A stretch of 64,000 nt of DNA from NCBI GenBank assembly GCA_020635355.1, contig JACJZW010000001.1:248001-312000 (forward strand). The letters run 5' to 3'. This document shows, one piece after another, positions 51,330-59,254 of this stretch. The first letter of the stretch is position 1, and every line of letters starts with the position of its first letter. The notes beneath the pieces are model-generated. The model searched no databases, was not told where the DNA came from, and saw nothing but the letters and a program-made list of their open reading frames with translations. This DNA is from Flavobacteriales bacterium (GTDB taxonomy: Bacteria > Bacteroidota > Bacteroidia > NS11-12g > UBA9320). The position numbers and the translations under genes are program-made.

Positions 51330-53645
51330 TTAGATGGTAAGTTTATACGAGATGGATGGCATGAACAAGAACATTGATTCCCGTTGGGCGATGTATTTCT
51401 CCCCCGGTTGTTCCCTGTCCAGCTCGGTGTAAATAGACGATGTATTCTCATTGCCGCTGATGTTGTAGATGGTGAGTTCCACACACTGGTTAAAATCACT
51501 GTATCCACCCCAGAAATACTGCAATTTGGTGTCAACCCTGAAATACGTTTTAGCGCGATAGTTATTGATCTCGTCATAGGACAATACCACGCGTCCTTCC
51601 AGATCCCGATACTTTGCATTTGGCAGGGTATACGGATTTCCTGAGGCCGCCACCACGTTTACTGAAAACACCCATTGATCAAAGGAGCTAATCATATTGG
51701 CCTTTAGTACGTGTCTGCGATCAAAATCATACGCAAACTTCTCGCCGCGATTCAGTTGATCAAACGTTCGGTTGGCGATGGCATAATTATAGGAGAACTG
51801 CGCCGTGAGGGCTTTGTCGGAATACCGCATCATGGTTTCAATGCCGTATCCATCTCCTTTTCCTACGAGGGCATTTCGCTCGTAATTAGGATCGTCAAAG
51901 TATTGAATGGAGTAAAACAGTAATTGATTACCCAGGGTTTTGTAATAGGCATCGGCTTGAAACTGCCAATTATTTTTCACGTTCCGCACATACCCCAGGG
52001 AGAACTGGTTGGAATTTTCCGGTTTCAATACTTTGTCGGCTGGTATCCACACAATGATATCCGCGGTTGATCCACCGTTGTTATACAAATGGAGGAACTG
52101 GTTCATTCGTGTAAAGCCAAACTTAAAGGATGAGATGGAGTCGATCCGATATCGGGCAGAAAAGCGCGGCTCGGGATAGATTCCAAACAGGTCTCCCCCG
52201 GCGTAAACGGCTGCACGTAAACCTGCGTTGATACGAAGGTTTTGACCGTAGTTGTATTCGTCTTCCACATACAGTGCACTTTCCACCGTGCTTTGAAACG
52301 AAGAACTTCCGGCGATTTCAGAGGATAGTAAGCGATGAATGCTGTCATACCGACTCTCCTCCAGTTGTCCGGGTAAAAAATTATGGAGTGTATTCTGGGC
52401 TCCAAACCGGATCAGGTGTTTTTCATTCCGGTTGTAATCGAAATCAGCATTAAGGATGTAGTCCCGCATTTTAAACGCCACACTGGTTTCAATGCGATGC
52501 GGATTACCCGGCTGAGGTGTTGGGTTTTTTTCGATCAGCGATTCGCTGTGTACGAAACCGGTATATCCAGCCGATACAGAGGAAAACAATCGGTTGTTGT
52601 AGGTGTGATTCCATCGGGCAATAGCCGTTTGGTTCTTCTCACTCAGGGAAAGCTCATAGGACGTGTTAAGTGTGGAATCATCAGAATCAAACGAAGCACC
52701 AATTCCATCATTGAGGGAATAGTACATGAGTTGGAGGCGGTCACGGTCCGACAACTTTAAATCCATCTTGGAGTGGAAGTCACCAAATTTAATCTGATCC
52801 ACCAAGCCCGGTAACAACACGTCGATGTAGGATCGTCGCCAATTGATCGACATCGAATTTCCTTTTTGATCCAACGGCAGCCCCAGCTGCAGATTTGCCA
52901 GAATGGGACTAACAGCCAGTGTTCCATGAACATCGTTTTTGCTTCCTGAGGTGCTGGTAATATCCACTACACTGGAAACACGCCCACCATACCGGGCCGG
53001 GAACGCCCCTTTGTACAGCTGAATGTTATTGACAATACCTGTATTGAAATTGGAAATGTAGCCCAGAAAGTGACCTTGGGAATAAATGGGTATTCCATCA
53101 ATAGTCATCAGGTTTTGGCCCATGTTTCCACCTCGAACCAAAAGATCACTGGTTCCTTCCACACCAAAGTCAACCCCGGGAAACATTTGTAATCCTTTAA
53201 CAACATCATTCTCGGAGAAGAGATAAGGGATTTGTTTCATGGTGCCCACCGAAACATCAATCTTACTGCTGATGGGATCAATGAGTAGCGATTCGTCCCG
53301 GGCCTGTTGTTCAAAGTCCGACAAGGTCCAGTCTGGGATGGATTTGATCATGGATACCAACTTGCTTTGATTTCCATCAACATCGGTTAATTGAATAGTT
53401 TGGGTGGTATAGCCCTGATACTGAACCATCAATTCAACCACACCGGCGGGTACATTCAAACTGTAATAGCCATAGCGATTGGTGAATGTTTCATTTCCAC
53501 GGGTAACGCAAACCACGCGTGCTCCAGCGATGGGTTCACCATTGATCTTATCCACCACATAGCCATCAACAGCTATGGCGTATTGAGCTCTGGACGCCAG
53601 TGGCATCATCAGGATCCCAATTAGAATTGCGATTAAGTGTTTCAT
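51330..53645 (-). CDS. TonB-dependent receptor with carboxypeptidase-like domain
   Basis: 771 residues with a signal peptide (LIAILIGILMMPLASRAQ), an N-domain (IAVDGYVVDKINGEPIAGARV), a plug (LFSENDVVKGLQMFPG, LVRGGNMGQNLMTIDGIPI) and a barrel ending FMPSISYKLTI. It is first in the receptor-DUF4249 operon and is preceded by a TAATTTTG element 15 bp before the ATG. The ligand is not known; peptides, metal chelates or organic molecules are possible. Confidence 0.9.
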   Translation of the reverse strand: MKHLIAILIGILMMPLASRAQYAIAVDGYVVDKINGEPIAGARVVCVTRGNETFTNRYGYYSLNVPAGVVELMVQYQGYTTQTIQLTDVDGNQSKLVSMIKSIPDWTLSDFEQQARDESLLIDPISSKIDVSVGTMKQIPYLFSENDVVKGLQMFPGVDFGVEGTSDLLVRGGNMGQNLMTIDGIPIYSQGHFLGYISNFNTGIVNNIQLYKGAFPARYGGRVSSVVDITSTSGSKNDVHGTLAVSPILANLQLGLPLDQKGNSMSINWRRSYIDVLLPGLVDQIKFGDFHSKMDLKLSDRDRLQLMYYSLNDGIGASFDSDDSTLNTSYELSLSEKNQTAIARWNHTYNNRLFSSVSAGYTGFVHSESLIEKNPTPQPGNPHRIETSVAFKMRDYILNADFDYNRNEKHLIRFGAQNTLHNFLPGQLEESRYDSIHRLLSSEIAGSSSFQSTVESALYVEDEYNYGQNLRINAGLRAAVYAGGDLFGIYPEPRFSARYRIDSISSFKFGFTRMNQFLHLYNNGGSTADIIVWIPADKVLKPENSNQFSLGYVRNVKNNWQFQADAYYKTLGNQLLFYSIQYFDDPNYERNALVGKGDGYGIETMMRYSDKALTAQFSYNYAIANRTFDQLNRGEKFAYDFDRRHVLKANMISSFDQWVFSVNVVAASGNPYTLPNAKYRDLEGRVVLSYDEINNYRAKTYFRVDTKLQYFWGGYSDFNQCVELTIYNISGNENTSSIYTELDREQPGEKYIAQRESMFLFMPSISYKLTI

Positions 53646-53659
53646 GTGTTGTACGCCAA

Positions 53660-53667
53660 CAAAATTA
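53660..53667 (-). promoter_or_regulatory. Putative -7 element (TAATTTTG) of the receptor-DUF4249 operon
   Basis: An exact TAnnTTTG match 14 bp upstream of the receptor ATG; no clear -33 box. Confidence 0.4.
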
Positions 53668-53777
53668 TTCCTCCTGCGTAACCCGCGATTGGAAGCGTTA
53701 AAAACTTTCCTTCATTTTACCAACGTCGGCCAAATCAGATCGGTTGGGAGAAAAAATATTTTTCTGTTTACTTATTC

Positions 53778-53793
53778 ATCGTAATATTGCGAT
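53778..53793. promoter_or_regulatory. Putative ArsR operator
   Basis: ATCGTAATATTGCGAT is a 16-bp dyad with a single mismatched base pair, immediately upstream of the arsR ATG at 53800. Imperfect dyads of this ATCGnAATATTnCGAT kind are known ArsR/SmtB sites. TATAAT at 53793-53798 overlaps its end. Confidence 0.6.
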
Positions 53794-53799
53794 ATAATT

Positions 53800-54132
53800 A
53801 TGGGATTAACACGAACAGACCTGTTCAGCACCGAACAAAATCAGCTTGCCGCTTGGGCCAAGGTTCTTGGACATCCGGCGCGCATCGCCATTTTACAGCA
53901 CCTTTTGGCGGCTAATTCCTGCATAAACTCCGACCTGGTGGAGGAACTTGGTTTGGCGCAGGCCACCATCTCCCAGCACCTCAAGGAACTGCGGGATGCG
54001 GGTATCATTCAAGGATCCATTGAAGGAACATCCATGAATTACTGTATTCATCCTAAAACCTGGCAAACCATTAAGCTGGTGTTCAATGACTTGTTCAACC
54101 AACATCCATGCTGTACCAACTGTGATTGTTAA
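53800..54132 (+). CDS. arsR: ArsR/SmtB family metalloregulator
   Basis: A 110-residue winged-helix repressor: ILGHPARIAILQHLL-type N-terminus (VLGHPARIAILQHL), recognition helix LAQATISQHLKELRDAG and wing GSIEGTSMNYCIH. The classic CxC of helix 3 is not present (NSCINSDL has one Cys), but the C-terminus is PCCTNCDC, a vicinal Cys pair plus a third Cys, as in C-terminal-type As(III) sites. It heads the operon and should bind the dyad at 53778. Release on arsenite binding is expected from the family. Confidence 0.92.
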   Translation: MGLTRTDLFSTEQNQLAAWAKVLGHPARIAILQHLLAANSCINSDLVEELGLAQATISQHLKELRDAGIIQGSIEGTSMNYCIHPKTWQTIKLVFNDLFNQHPCCTNCDC

Positions 54133-54152
54133 CCCAACAAAAACGTAACACT

Positions 54153-54596
54153 ATGACTTTCAATCAATTTAAATCTCATCTCGAAAACCTTACCGACCTC
54201 AATATCACCTTGTTTGATGGCCGAAACGTAGCACCTCATTTTCATCTGACTGAATTAGGAATTACGGAACGAACTACCGTGGACTGTGGTGGAACCCTGC
54301 GTTCCGAACGTCGGGTGGTTCTTCAACTTTGGGAAGCCAATGATACAGCACACAGACTCTCCCCGCAAAAGCTGCTTACCATAGCCAACAAAATTCAACA
54401 ACAACTCACGATTGGTGATGAAGAACTGGAGGTGGAATACCAAAATGAAACCATTGGCAGATATGCCATAACAGCCACTGCTTCAGGCTTTGAACTCGCA
54501 CCCCTTCACACAGATTGTTTGGCCAGTGATGTATGTGGCGTCACCAAACCCGCCAAGGAAGAAGCATCCTGTTGCGGAGGAGGCGGTTGTTGTTAA
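54153..54596 (+). CDS. DUF6428 family protein with Cys-rich tail
   Basis: 147 residues from the ATG at 54153. The N-terminal part (ITLFDGRNVAPHFHLTELG, TTVDCGGTLRSERR) matches the DUF6428 family, often seen next to arsR in Bacteroidota. The end of the protein has DCLASDVCGV and CCGGGGCC, giving six Cys in the last 40 residues, which suggests binding of As(III) or another soft metal. It has no signal peptide. It lies 20 bp after arsR and 9 bp before the phosphatase-like reductase gene. A metallochaperone or buffer role is inference. Confidence 0.75.
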   Translation: MTFNQFKSHLENLTDLNITLFDGRNVAPHFHLTELGITERTTVDCGGTLRSERRVVLQLWEANDTAHRLSPQKLLTIANKIQQQLTIGDEELEVEYQNETIGRYAITATASGFELAPLHTDCLASDVCGVTKPAKEEASCCGGGGCC

Positions 54597-54605
54597 CCCT
54601 GCAAT

Positions 54606-55223
54606 ATGATTTACCCTAAACTTCTGTCGGCAATTGAGCGCCTGCTTAAATCCCAAGTGCCACATGATCGACAACTAGTATTAAATCACCTGCAGCAGGA
54701 CATTCAAGGAGTATGCAACAGCGGTGATATTCCTCAGCTGATTTTCATTTGCACACATAATTCAAGACGAAGTCAGTTTGCTCAGGTATGGGCCAGTGTG
54801 GCGGCACATCAGGCCGGTATTTCGTGTAACGTGTTTTCCGGTGGCACCGAAGTAACGCAGTGTCATCCTGCCGTGATCGAATCGTTGAAACGATCTGGTT
54901 TTGAAGTGGATTCAGACCTCTCCCCGAGCAATCCTAGGTATTCCGTTCAGTTTGATCCGGACGCGGCACCTGTTGAGTTATGGTCTAAGGTATATGACAA
55001 CGAACAAAATCCACCTGATCATTTTATTGCCGTAATGGTCTGTTCCGATGCCGATGCTCATTGTCCGATTATTCCGGGATGCGATCATCGCATCGTACTG
55101 ACCTATGAGGACCCTAAACCATTTGACCAAACTCCTGAAGAAGCGAACCAATACGATAACCGATCGGCTCAAATTGCCGCCGAATTCTTCTATCTGTTTT
55201 CCAATCTCAATCAACCTCAATGA
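54606..55223 (+). CDS. Arsenate reductase of the LMW protein tyrosine phosphatase type
   Basis: 205 residues; the P-loop CX5R is seen as FICTHNSRRSQFAQ near residue 52, and the phosphatase general-acid region as TYEDPKPFDQTPE near residue 170. Two more Cys (MVCSDADAHCPI) could form the redox relay used by thioredoxin-coupled ArsC. It reduces As(V) to As(III), which the next gene exports. The stop overlaps the acr3 start by 4 bp. Plain phosphatase activity cannot be excluded, but the operon favours arsenate reduction. Confidence 0.85.
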   Translation: MIYPKLLSAIERLLKSQVPHDRQLVLNHLQQDIQGVCNSGDIPQLIFICTHNSRRSQFAQVWASVAAHQAGISCNVFSGGTEVTQCHPAVIESLKRSGFEVDSDLSPSNPRYSVQFDPDAAPVELWSKVYDNEQNPPDHFIAVMVCSDADAHCPIIPGCDHRIVLTYEDPKPFDQTPEEANQYDNRSAQIAAEFFYLFSNLNQPQ

Positions 55224-56281
55224 AAGAAGCAAAACTTGGATTTTTTGAACGCTGGTTATCCGTTTGGGTAGCCTTGTGTATTGCAGCTGGCGTAATGCTG
55301 GGCCATGCCTTCGGGGACCGGATCGAAGTGATCAGTCAGTGGGAACTTTTCGGCATCAATATACCCGTAGCCATCCTGGTTTGGTTGATGATCTTTCCGA
55401 TGATGGCTCAAATTGATTTCAGTTCGATTGGAAAATCTCGAGACAATCTAAAGGGTCTCACACTTACGGTAGTCGCCAATTGGCTGATCAAGCCACTGAC
55501 GATGGCTATGATTTCTTATTTCTTTTTTTACGTGGTATTCGCGGATATGATTGCCCCAAAAACAGCTGAAGAATACCTTGCCGGTGCCATCCTGTTGGGG
55601 GCAGCGCCGTGTACCGCCATGGTCTTTGTTTGGTCGTATCTCACACGTGGAAATCCAAGGTATACCTTGATTCAGGTATCCGTCAATGATCTGATTCTTT
55701 TGGTAGCTTTTATTCCCATCGTGGCTCTTTTATTTAACCTGTTTGGCATTGCGATTCCTACTAACGCCGGAACGTTAGGCATACCCTACGATACACTAAC
55801 CGCCTCCGTGATCATCTTTGTGGTCATCCCTTTATTGGCCGGCTATCTGGTGCGCAGACTCTTCATTCCGTCAAAGGGAACCACCTGGTATGAGGAGGCA
55901 TTTCTACCGACCTTGAAACCCCTTTCCATCGGGGCCTTGCTGCTTACCCTCATTTTGATCTTTGCCTTTCAGGGAAATACCATTACCCGCGATCCGTTGG
56001 CCATTGTTCTGATTGCCCTTCCGCTCACCATTCAAACGTATTTCATCTTTGCCATTACCTGGTATGCCGGGAAGTGGTTTAAGTTACCTCCATCTGTATG
56101 TGCACCATCAGCTCTGATTGGAGCAAGCAACTTTTTTGAATTGGCGGTTGCTGTTGCTATTGCGCTGTTTGGGCTGGATTCCGGGGCCTCACTGGCAACG
56201 GTGGTTGGCGTATTGATTGAGGTACCGGTGATGCTCTCGTTGGTTTGGTGGATAAATAGAACGCTTAGATCTAAGAGCTAA
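55220..56281 (+). CDS. ACR3 family arsenite efflux transporter
   Basis: A 353-residue inner-membrane carrier with ten membrane segments that exports arsenite. Seen: LAILVWLMIFPMMAQIDF-type segment (VAILVWLMIFPMMAQIDF), the key Cys in LLGAAPCTAMVFVWSYL near residue 133, and LIGASNFFELAVAVAIALFG with the conserved Glu. Length is typical of ACR3. The last codons (NRTLRSKS) fall in a 7-bp repeat array. It is the last gene of the ars operon. Confidence 0.94.
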   Translation: MKEAKLGFFERWLSVWVALCIAAGVMLGHAFGDRIEVISQWELFGINIPVAILVWLMIFPMMAQIDFSSIGKSRDNLKGLTLTVVANWLIKPLTMAMISYFFFYVVFADMIAPKTAEEYLAGAILLGAAPCTAMVFVWSYLTRGNPRYTLIQVSVNDLILLVAFIPIVALLFNLFGIAIPTNAGTLGIPYDTLTASVIIFVVIPLLAGYLVRRLFIPSKGTTWYEEAFLPTLKPLSIGALLLTLILIFAFQGNTITRDPLAIVLIALPLTIQTYFIFAITWYAGKWFKLPPSVCAPSALIGASNFFELAVAVAIALFGLDSGASLATVVGVLIEVPVMLSLVWWINRTLRSKS

Positions 56282-56316
56282 GATCGATTGATTAAGAACT
56301 AAACATTAAGCATTAA
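56268..56316 (+). repeat. Degenerate 7-bp tandem repeat array
   Basis: Seven successive 7-mers: GATCTAA, GAGCTAA, GATCGAT, TGATTAA, GAACTAA, ACATTAA, GCATTAA. Six end in TAA. The acr3 stop codon is the TAA of the second unit. Confidence 0.6.
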
Positions 56317-56332
56317 AAACTACGTTCCGGGG

Positions 56333-56363
56333 AAATAAAAAGTCCCGACCGATGGTCAGGACT
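56333..56363 (-). terminator. Rho-independent terminator of tRNA-Arg
   Basis: On the minus strand AGTCCTGACC / GGTCGGGACT form a 10-bp stem (one G-U) with an ATC loop, followed by TTTTATTT. It begins 12 bp after the tRNA 3' end. Confidence 0.85.
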
Positions 56364-56375
56364 TTGCTCTCTTTG

Positions 56376-56449
56376 TGACCTCGTCAGGATTCAAACCTGA
56401 AACCTTCTGATCCGTAGTCAGATGCTCTATTCAATTGAGCTACGAGGCC
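56376..56449 (-). tRNA. tRNA-Arg (anticodon ACG)
   Basis: 74 nt. Acceptor GGCCTCG / CGAGGTC, D arm GCTCAATTGAATAGAGC, anticodon arm TCTGACTACGGATCAGA with anticodon ACG (A34 becomes inosine to read CGN), and TPsiC loop TTTGAAT. Discriminator A; CCA not encoded. Confidence 0.97.
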
Positions 56450-56559
56450 TCCTCTTTGAGGGCTGCAAATATATTTAAGTTCAACGGGTTACAAAAAAGA
56501 AAAAACTCAATTTCAATGAGGCGTTTTTAGCCCACGTTTCAATCTTGGAAATACCCCGT

Positions 56560-56925
56560 TTAGACTTTGTAAATGTCGGTTGGATTGTCCAGCATAACCG
56601 CTCGATCTCCACGAACAGCGATGGGACTGCGAATCAATCCCGGATTGTTGATCAGCACGTTTAGCCAGTCCTCATCCTGAAATTCCCGTCCACGTATATT
56701 CTGCTGATAATACTCCTTGGATTTATCCAGAATATCCTTGGGTCGAAGACTTAGCTGATCAAGTAATTCGCGCCATTGAGTGGCGGTTTGACGAGCTTTT
56801 GAATACTCCAGCGTGAAAACATCACGTGAGAGAGAACGGGCATAGGCCATGGCCTTTTTCGCTTTGGAACAATCGGGATTGTAATAAATCGAAATGCCCG
56901 AAGAATGGGTAGACTTCTTATGCAT
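56560..56925 (-). CDS. ArsC/Spx family thioredoxin-fold protein
   Basis: 121 residues. The active-site region is ISIYYNPDCSKAKKAMAYA with a single Cys, as in glutaredoxin-coupled ArsC, and the arginine block is LIRSPIAVRGDRAVM near residue 95. ArsC binds arsenate with Arg60/94/107 equivalents; two of these are seen. It may be an arsenate reductase complementing the LMW-PTP type gene, or a Spx/YffB-type protein. It lies beyond tRNA-Arg on the other strand, so it is not in the ars operon. Confidence 0.72.
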   Translation of the reverse strand: MHKKSTHSSGISIYYNPDCSKAKKAMAYARSLSRDVFTLEYSKARQTATQWRELLDQLSLRPKDILDKSKEYYQQNIRGREFQDEDWLNVLINNPGLIRSPIAVRGDRAVMLDNPTDIYKV

Positions 56926-57039
56926 AAACGAACACTTTCACCCTAAAATACACGATTCCCTTGATTCCCGCAACAGCTAACCCTCAACTGCATCAGTTTC
57001 AATTTGATTAATTTTCCCCTCTTCTGTTTCAATTGTGGA

Positions 57040-57561
57040 ATGTCTGCGTATACCGAACAAGATATCGCTAATCTGGTGCACCGGTCTAACTGGGAACAAG
57101 CCGCTCAGGTTTGTGCCCGTGATCCAGAATCCATGGCATCCATGGTAAACTGCATGTTATACGGCAATCTACCGGCACGGAGGCGAGCGGCAGAAGTGGT
57201 ACGCATAGCGTCGGATACCAACTACTCATCGGTTGAGAAACATGTTCCTTCTATTGCCCGAAGGCTTGCCCAACCAGCCGATGACGGTATTATTCGGAAT
57301 TGTTTGCATGTGTTGCAATTCGCTGAAATCCCTGAAGATGAATCGGGATTGGTCTATGACCGATGCACGGAGTTGTTTAGTGACCCGAAACAGCCTGCGG
57401 CCATCCGGGTATTTGCTATGACGGTGCTGTATAAAATTGCACAACCCTATCCGGAATTACTCGATGAGTTGTTTGATCAGATTCGGGAACAACTTAAACA
57501 TCCAACATCGGCGGGTTTTCAAAATCGAGCCGGAAAAATCCTGCGCAAAACGTGGAAATAA
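57040..57561 (+). CDS. HEAT-like repeat protein of unknown function
   Basis: 173 residues from the ATG at 57040 (MSAYTEQDIANLVHRS); an upstream in-frame ATG at 57004 adds 12 unlikely residues. It is wholly helical with HEAT-like spacing, for example LPARRRAAEVVRIASDT, DDGIIRNCLHVLQFAEIP and AIRVFAMTVLYKIAQPYPEL. No signal peptide or catalytic motif. It is 39 bp upstream of a ChaN-like gene on the same strand, so they may be co-transcribed. I cannot assign a function. Confidence 0.65.
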   Translation: MSAYTEQDIANLVHRSNWEQAAQVCARDPESMASMVNCMLYGNLPARRRAAEVVRIASDTNYSSVEKHVPSIARRLAQPADDGIIRNCLHVLQFAEIPEDESGLVYDRCTELFSDPKQPAAIRVFAMTVLYKIAQPYPELLDELFDQIREQLKHPTSAGFQNRAGKILRKTWK

Positions 57562-57600
57562 TCCCCATTTTTGCCTTCACTTAAACGCTTATTTGTTCTC

Positions 57601-58488
57601 ATGCGCATTCTCGCCTCCATTCTGCTCACGTTATTTCTAGGTTTGTCATCAGTCATCGCTCAAGACAAACCAGCCTATGTCCTGTACAACAGCAAAGGGA
57701 AAAAAGTGAGCTACTCCAAGATGCTCAAATCCTTTAAAAAATCTGAAGTTATCCTGTTTGGTGAATACCACGACAACCCCATTTCCCATTGGCTAGAACT
57801 GGAAGTCACCAAGGATTTGGCCGCGAACTATCAACTTAGTTTGGGTGCTGAGATGATTGAAGCAGACGACCAAAAGCATCTCAACAACTATCTCACAGAA
57901 GTGATTGATGCGGCTGAGTTTGACACCATTGCAAGGCTCTGGAACAATTACAAAACGGATTACAAACCGCTGGTGGATTTTGCACGGGACTCCAACCTCA
58001 AATTCATAGCTACCAATGTGCCCAGACGTTATGCCCGTATTGTGGCACGAGGTGGGTTTGAGGCGCTGGATACCTTATCCGCCACAGACAAGACTTACAT
58101 CGCCCCTCTTCCTATTGCCTTTGATCCGGAAATTAAAACCTACAAGGAGATGCTCACCATGATGGGGGATCACGGCTCTCCAAATATTGTAAAGGCTCAG
58201 GCCATCAAAGATGCCACCATGGCGCACAACATTATGAAATATGTGCCCGCCAGAAAGAAATTCTCCCTCAAGTCGGCGGTTGATCAAAAGTTTCTCCATT
58301 ACAATGGTGCCTACCACAGCGACTTTCATGAGGGAATTGAATGGCAGATCCATCAGATCAATAAAAAAACCCGCGTTTCAACCATCAGCACCGTAATGTC
58401 CTCCGATCCAACCAAATTCCCCAAGGATCATTTGGGGCGCGCTGATTTCATTATTGTGGTTGATGAAGACATGACGCGAACCTACTAG
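57601..58488 (+). CDS. ChaN family (DUF399) exported protein
   Basis: About 295 residues with a signal peptide (ILASILLTLFLGLSSVIAQ). Seen: ILFGEYHDNPISHWLELEV near residue 55, the family hallmark with conserved Glu and His; GAEMIEADDQKHLNNYL; IATNVPRRYARIV; and HYNGAYHSDFHEGIEW near the end, with a His-rich motif. ChaN of Campylobacter binds two hemes and is linked to iron uptake. No Fur box was recognised. It is followed 7 bp later by an outer-membrane protein gene, likely its operon partner. Confidence 0.85.
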   Translation: MRILASILLTLFLGLSSVIAQDKPAYVLYNSKGKKVSYSKMLKSFKKSEVILFGEYHDNPISHWLELEVTKDLAANYQLSLGAEMIEADDQKHLNNYLTEVIDAAEFDTIARLWNNYKTDYKPLVDFARDSNLKFIATNVPRRYARIVARGGFEALDTLSATDKTYIAPLPIAFDPEIKTYKEMLTMMGDHGSPNIVKAQAIKDATMAHNIMKYVPARKKFSLKSAVDQKFLHYNGAYHSDFHEGIEWQIHQINKKTRVSTISTVMSSDPTKFPKDHLGRADFIIVVDEDMTRTY

Positions 58489-58495
58489 AGAACTC

Positions 58496-59254
58496 ATGAA
58501 ACAGAAACTGCTAACCATCCTGTTGTCTTTCCTGATCCTCGGAAACGCTGATTTGTCCTATGGCCAATCAGCTTGTCAGGACGTCGTTTATCTTAAAAAT
58601 GGTAGCGTGATCCGTGGAATGGTCACTGAAATGATTCCCGGTCAAACCATTAAAATCCAAACAACGGATGGAAGTTTGTTCGTATACAAGATGGAAGAGG
58701 TAGACAAGGTGATAAAAGAAAGTATCGCCAAGAAGACCAGTGATCATCTGGGTATTGATGCGCGTGAAGGGAGCTTTTTTCCTGGTGTGGAAGCCGGAAT
58801 TCAGCTGGGAGTTGGTCCGTATGGCGTTCATCGTATCAAGGCAGATTATACCTACAACTACACGGTTTTACCCATGCTCTCAGTTGGTGCAGGAACGGGC
58901 ATTCGCTATTTCTTTGACAACAAGAAAACCCATGGAGACGCCGCTTTGGTACCGGTATTTATCACCGCAAACATTCACGGAAAAAGCAACATATTGGGAC
59001 CATATTTCGCCCTTGCCGGAGGGTACACCATGAATGCATCCGATGAATTCAACGGTGAAGGTGTTCTATTCAATTCACAATTTGGGATCCGATATCCGGT
59101 TGGAACTGCCTCTACCATGTATTGTGGTATGGGATACGGGATACAGGACATGCGATTTCAAGGTGTTGTCTGGACATCCAATTACACCTTCAAGATCAAC
59201 ACGTTTACCAAGTCTTCCGGTTGCTTCGAGATCTGTACAGGTCTTAACTTCTAG
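58496..59254 (+). CDS. Predicted outer-membrane beta-barrel protein with N-terminal SH3-like domain
   Basis: 252 residues with a signal peptide (LLTILLSFLILGNADLSYG). Residues about 25-70 have the pattern DVVYLKNGSVIRGMVTEMIP ending in YKMEEVDKV, which resembles a small SH3-like module common in Bacteroidota exports. The rest is Gly- and aromatic-rich with alternating hydrophobics and ends GLNF, as expected for an eight-strand barrel. It is co-directional with the ChaN-like gene. It shares the palindromic CTAG stop with the convergent aspartoacylase gene. Confidence 0.65.
   Translation: MKQKLLTILLSFLILGNADLSYGQSACQDVVYLKNGSVIRGMVTEMIPGQTIKIQTTDGSLFVYKMEEVDKVIKESIAKKTSDHLGIDAREGSFFPGVEAGIQLGVGPYGVHRIKADYTYNYTVLPMLSVGAGTGIRYFFDNKKTHGDAALVPVFITANIHGKSNILGPYFALAGGYTMNASDEFNGEGVLFNSQFGIRYPVGTASTMYCGMGYGIQDMRFQGVVWTSNYTFKINTFTKSSGCFEICTGLNF

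Noticed and set aside
56560..56925. ArsC/Spx gene as a fifth member of the ars operon
   Set aside because: It lies on the other strand beyond tRNA-Arg and a terminator.
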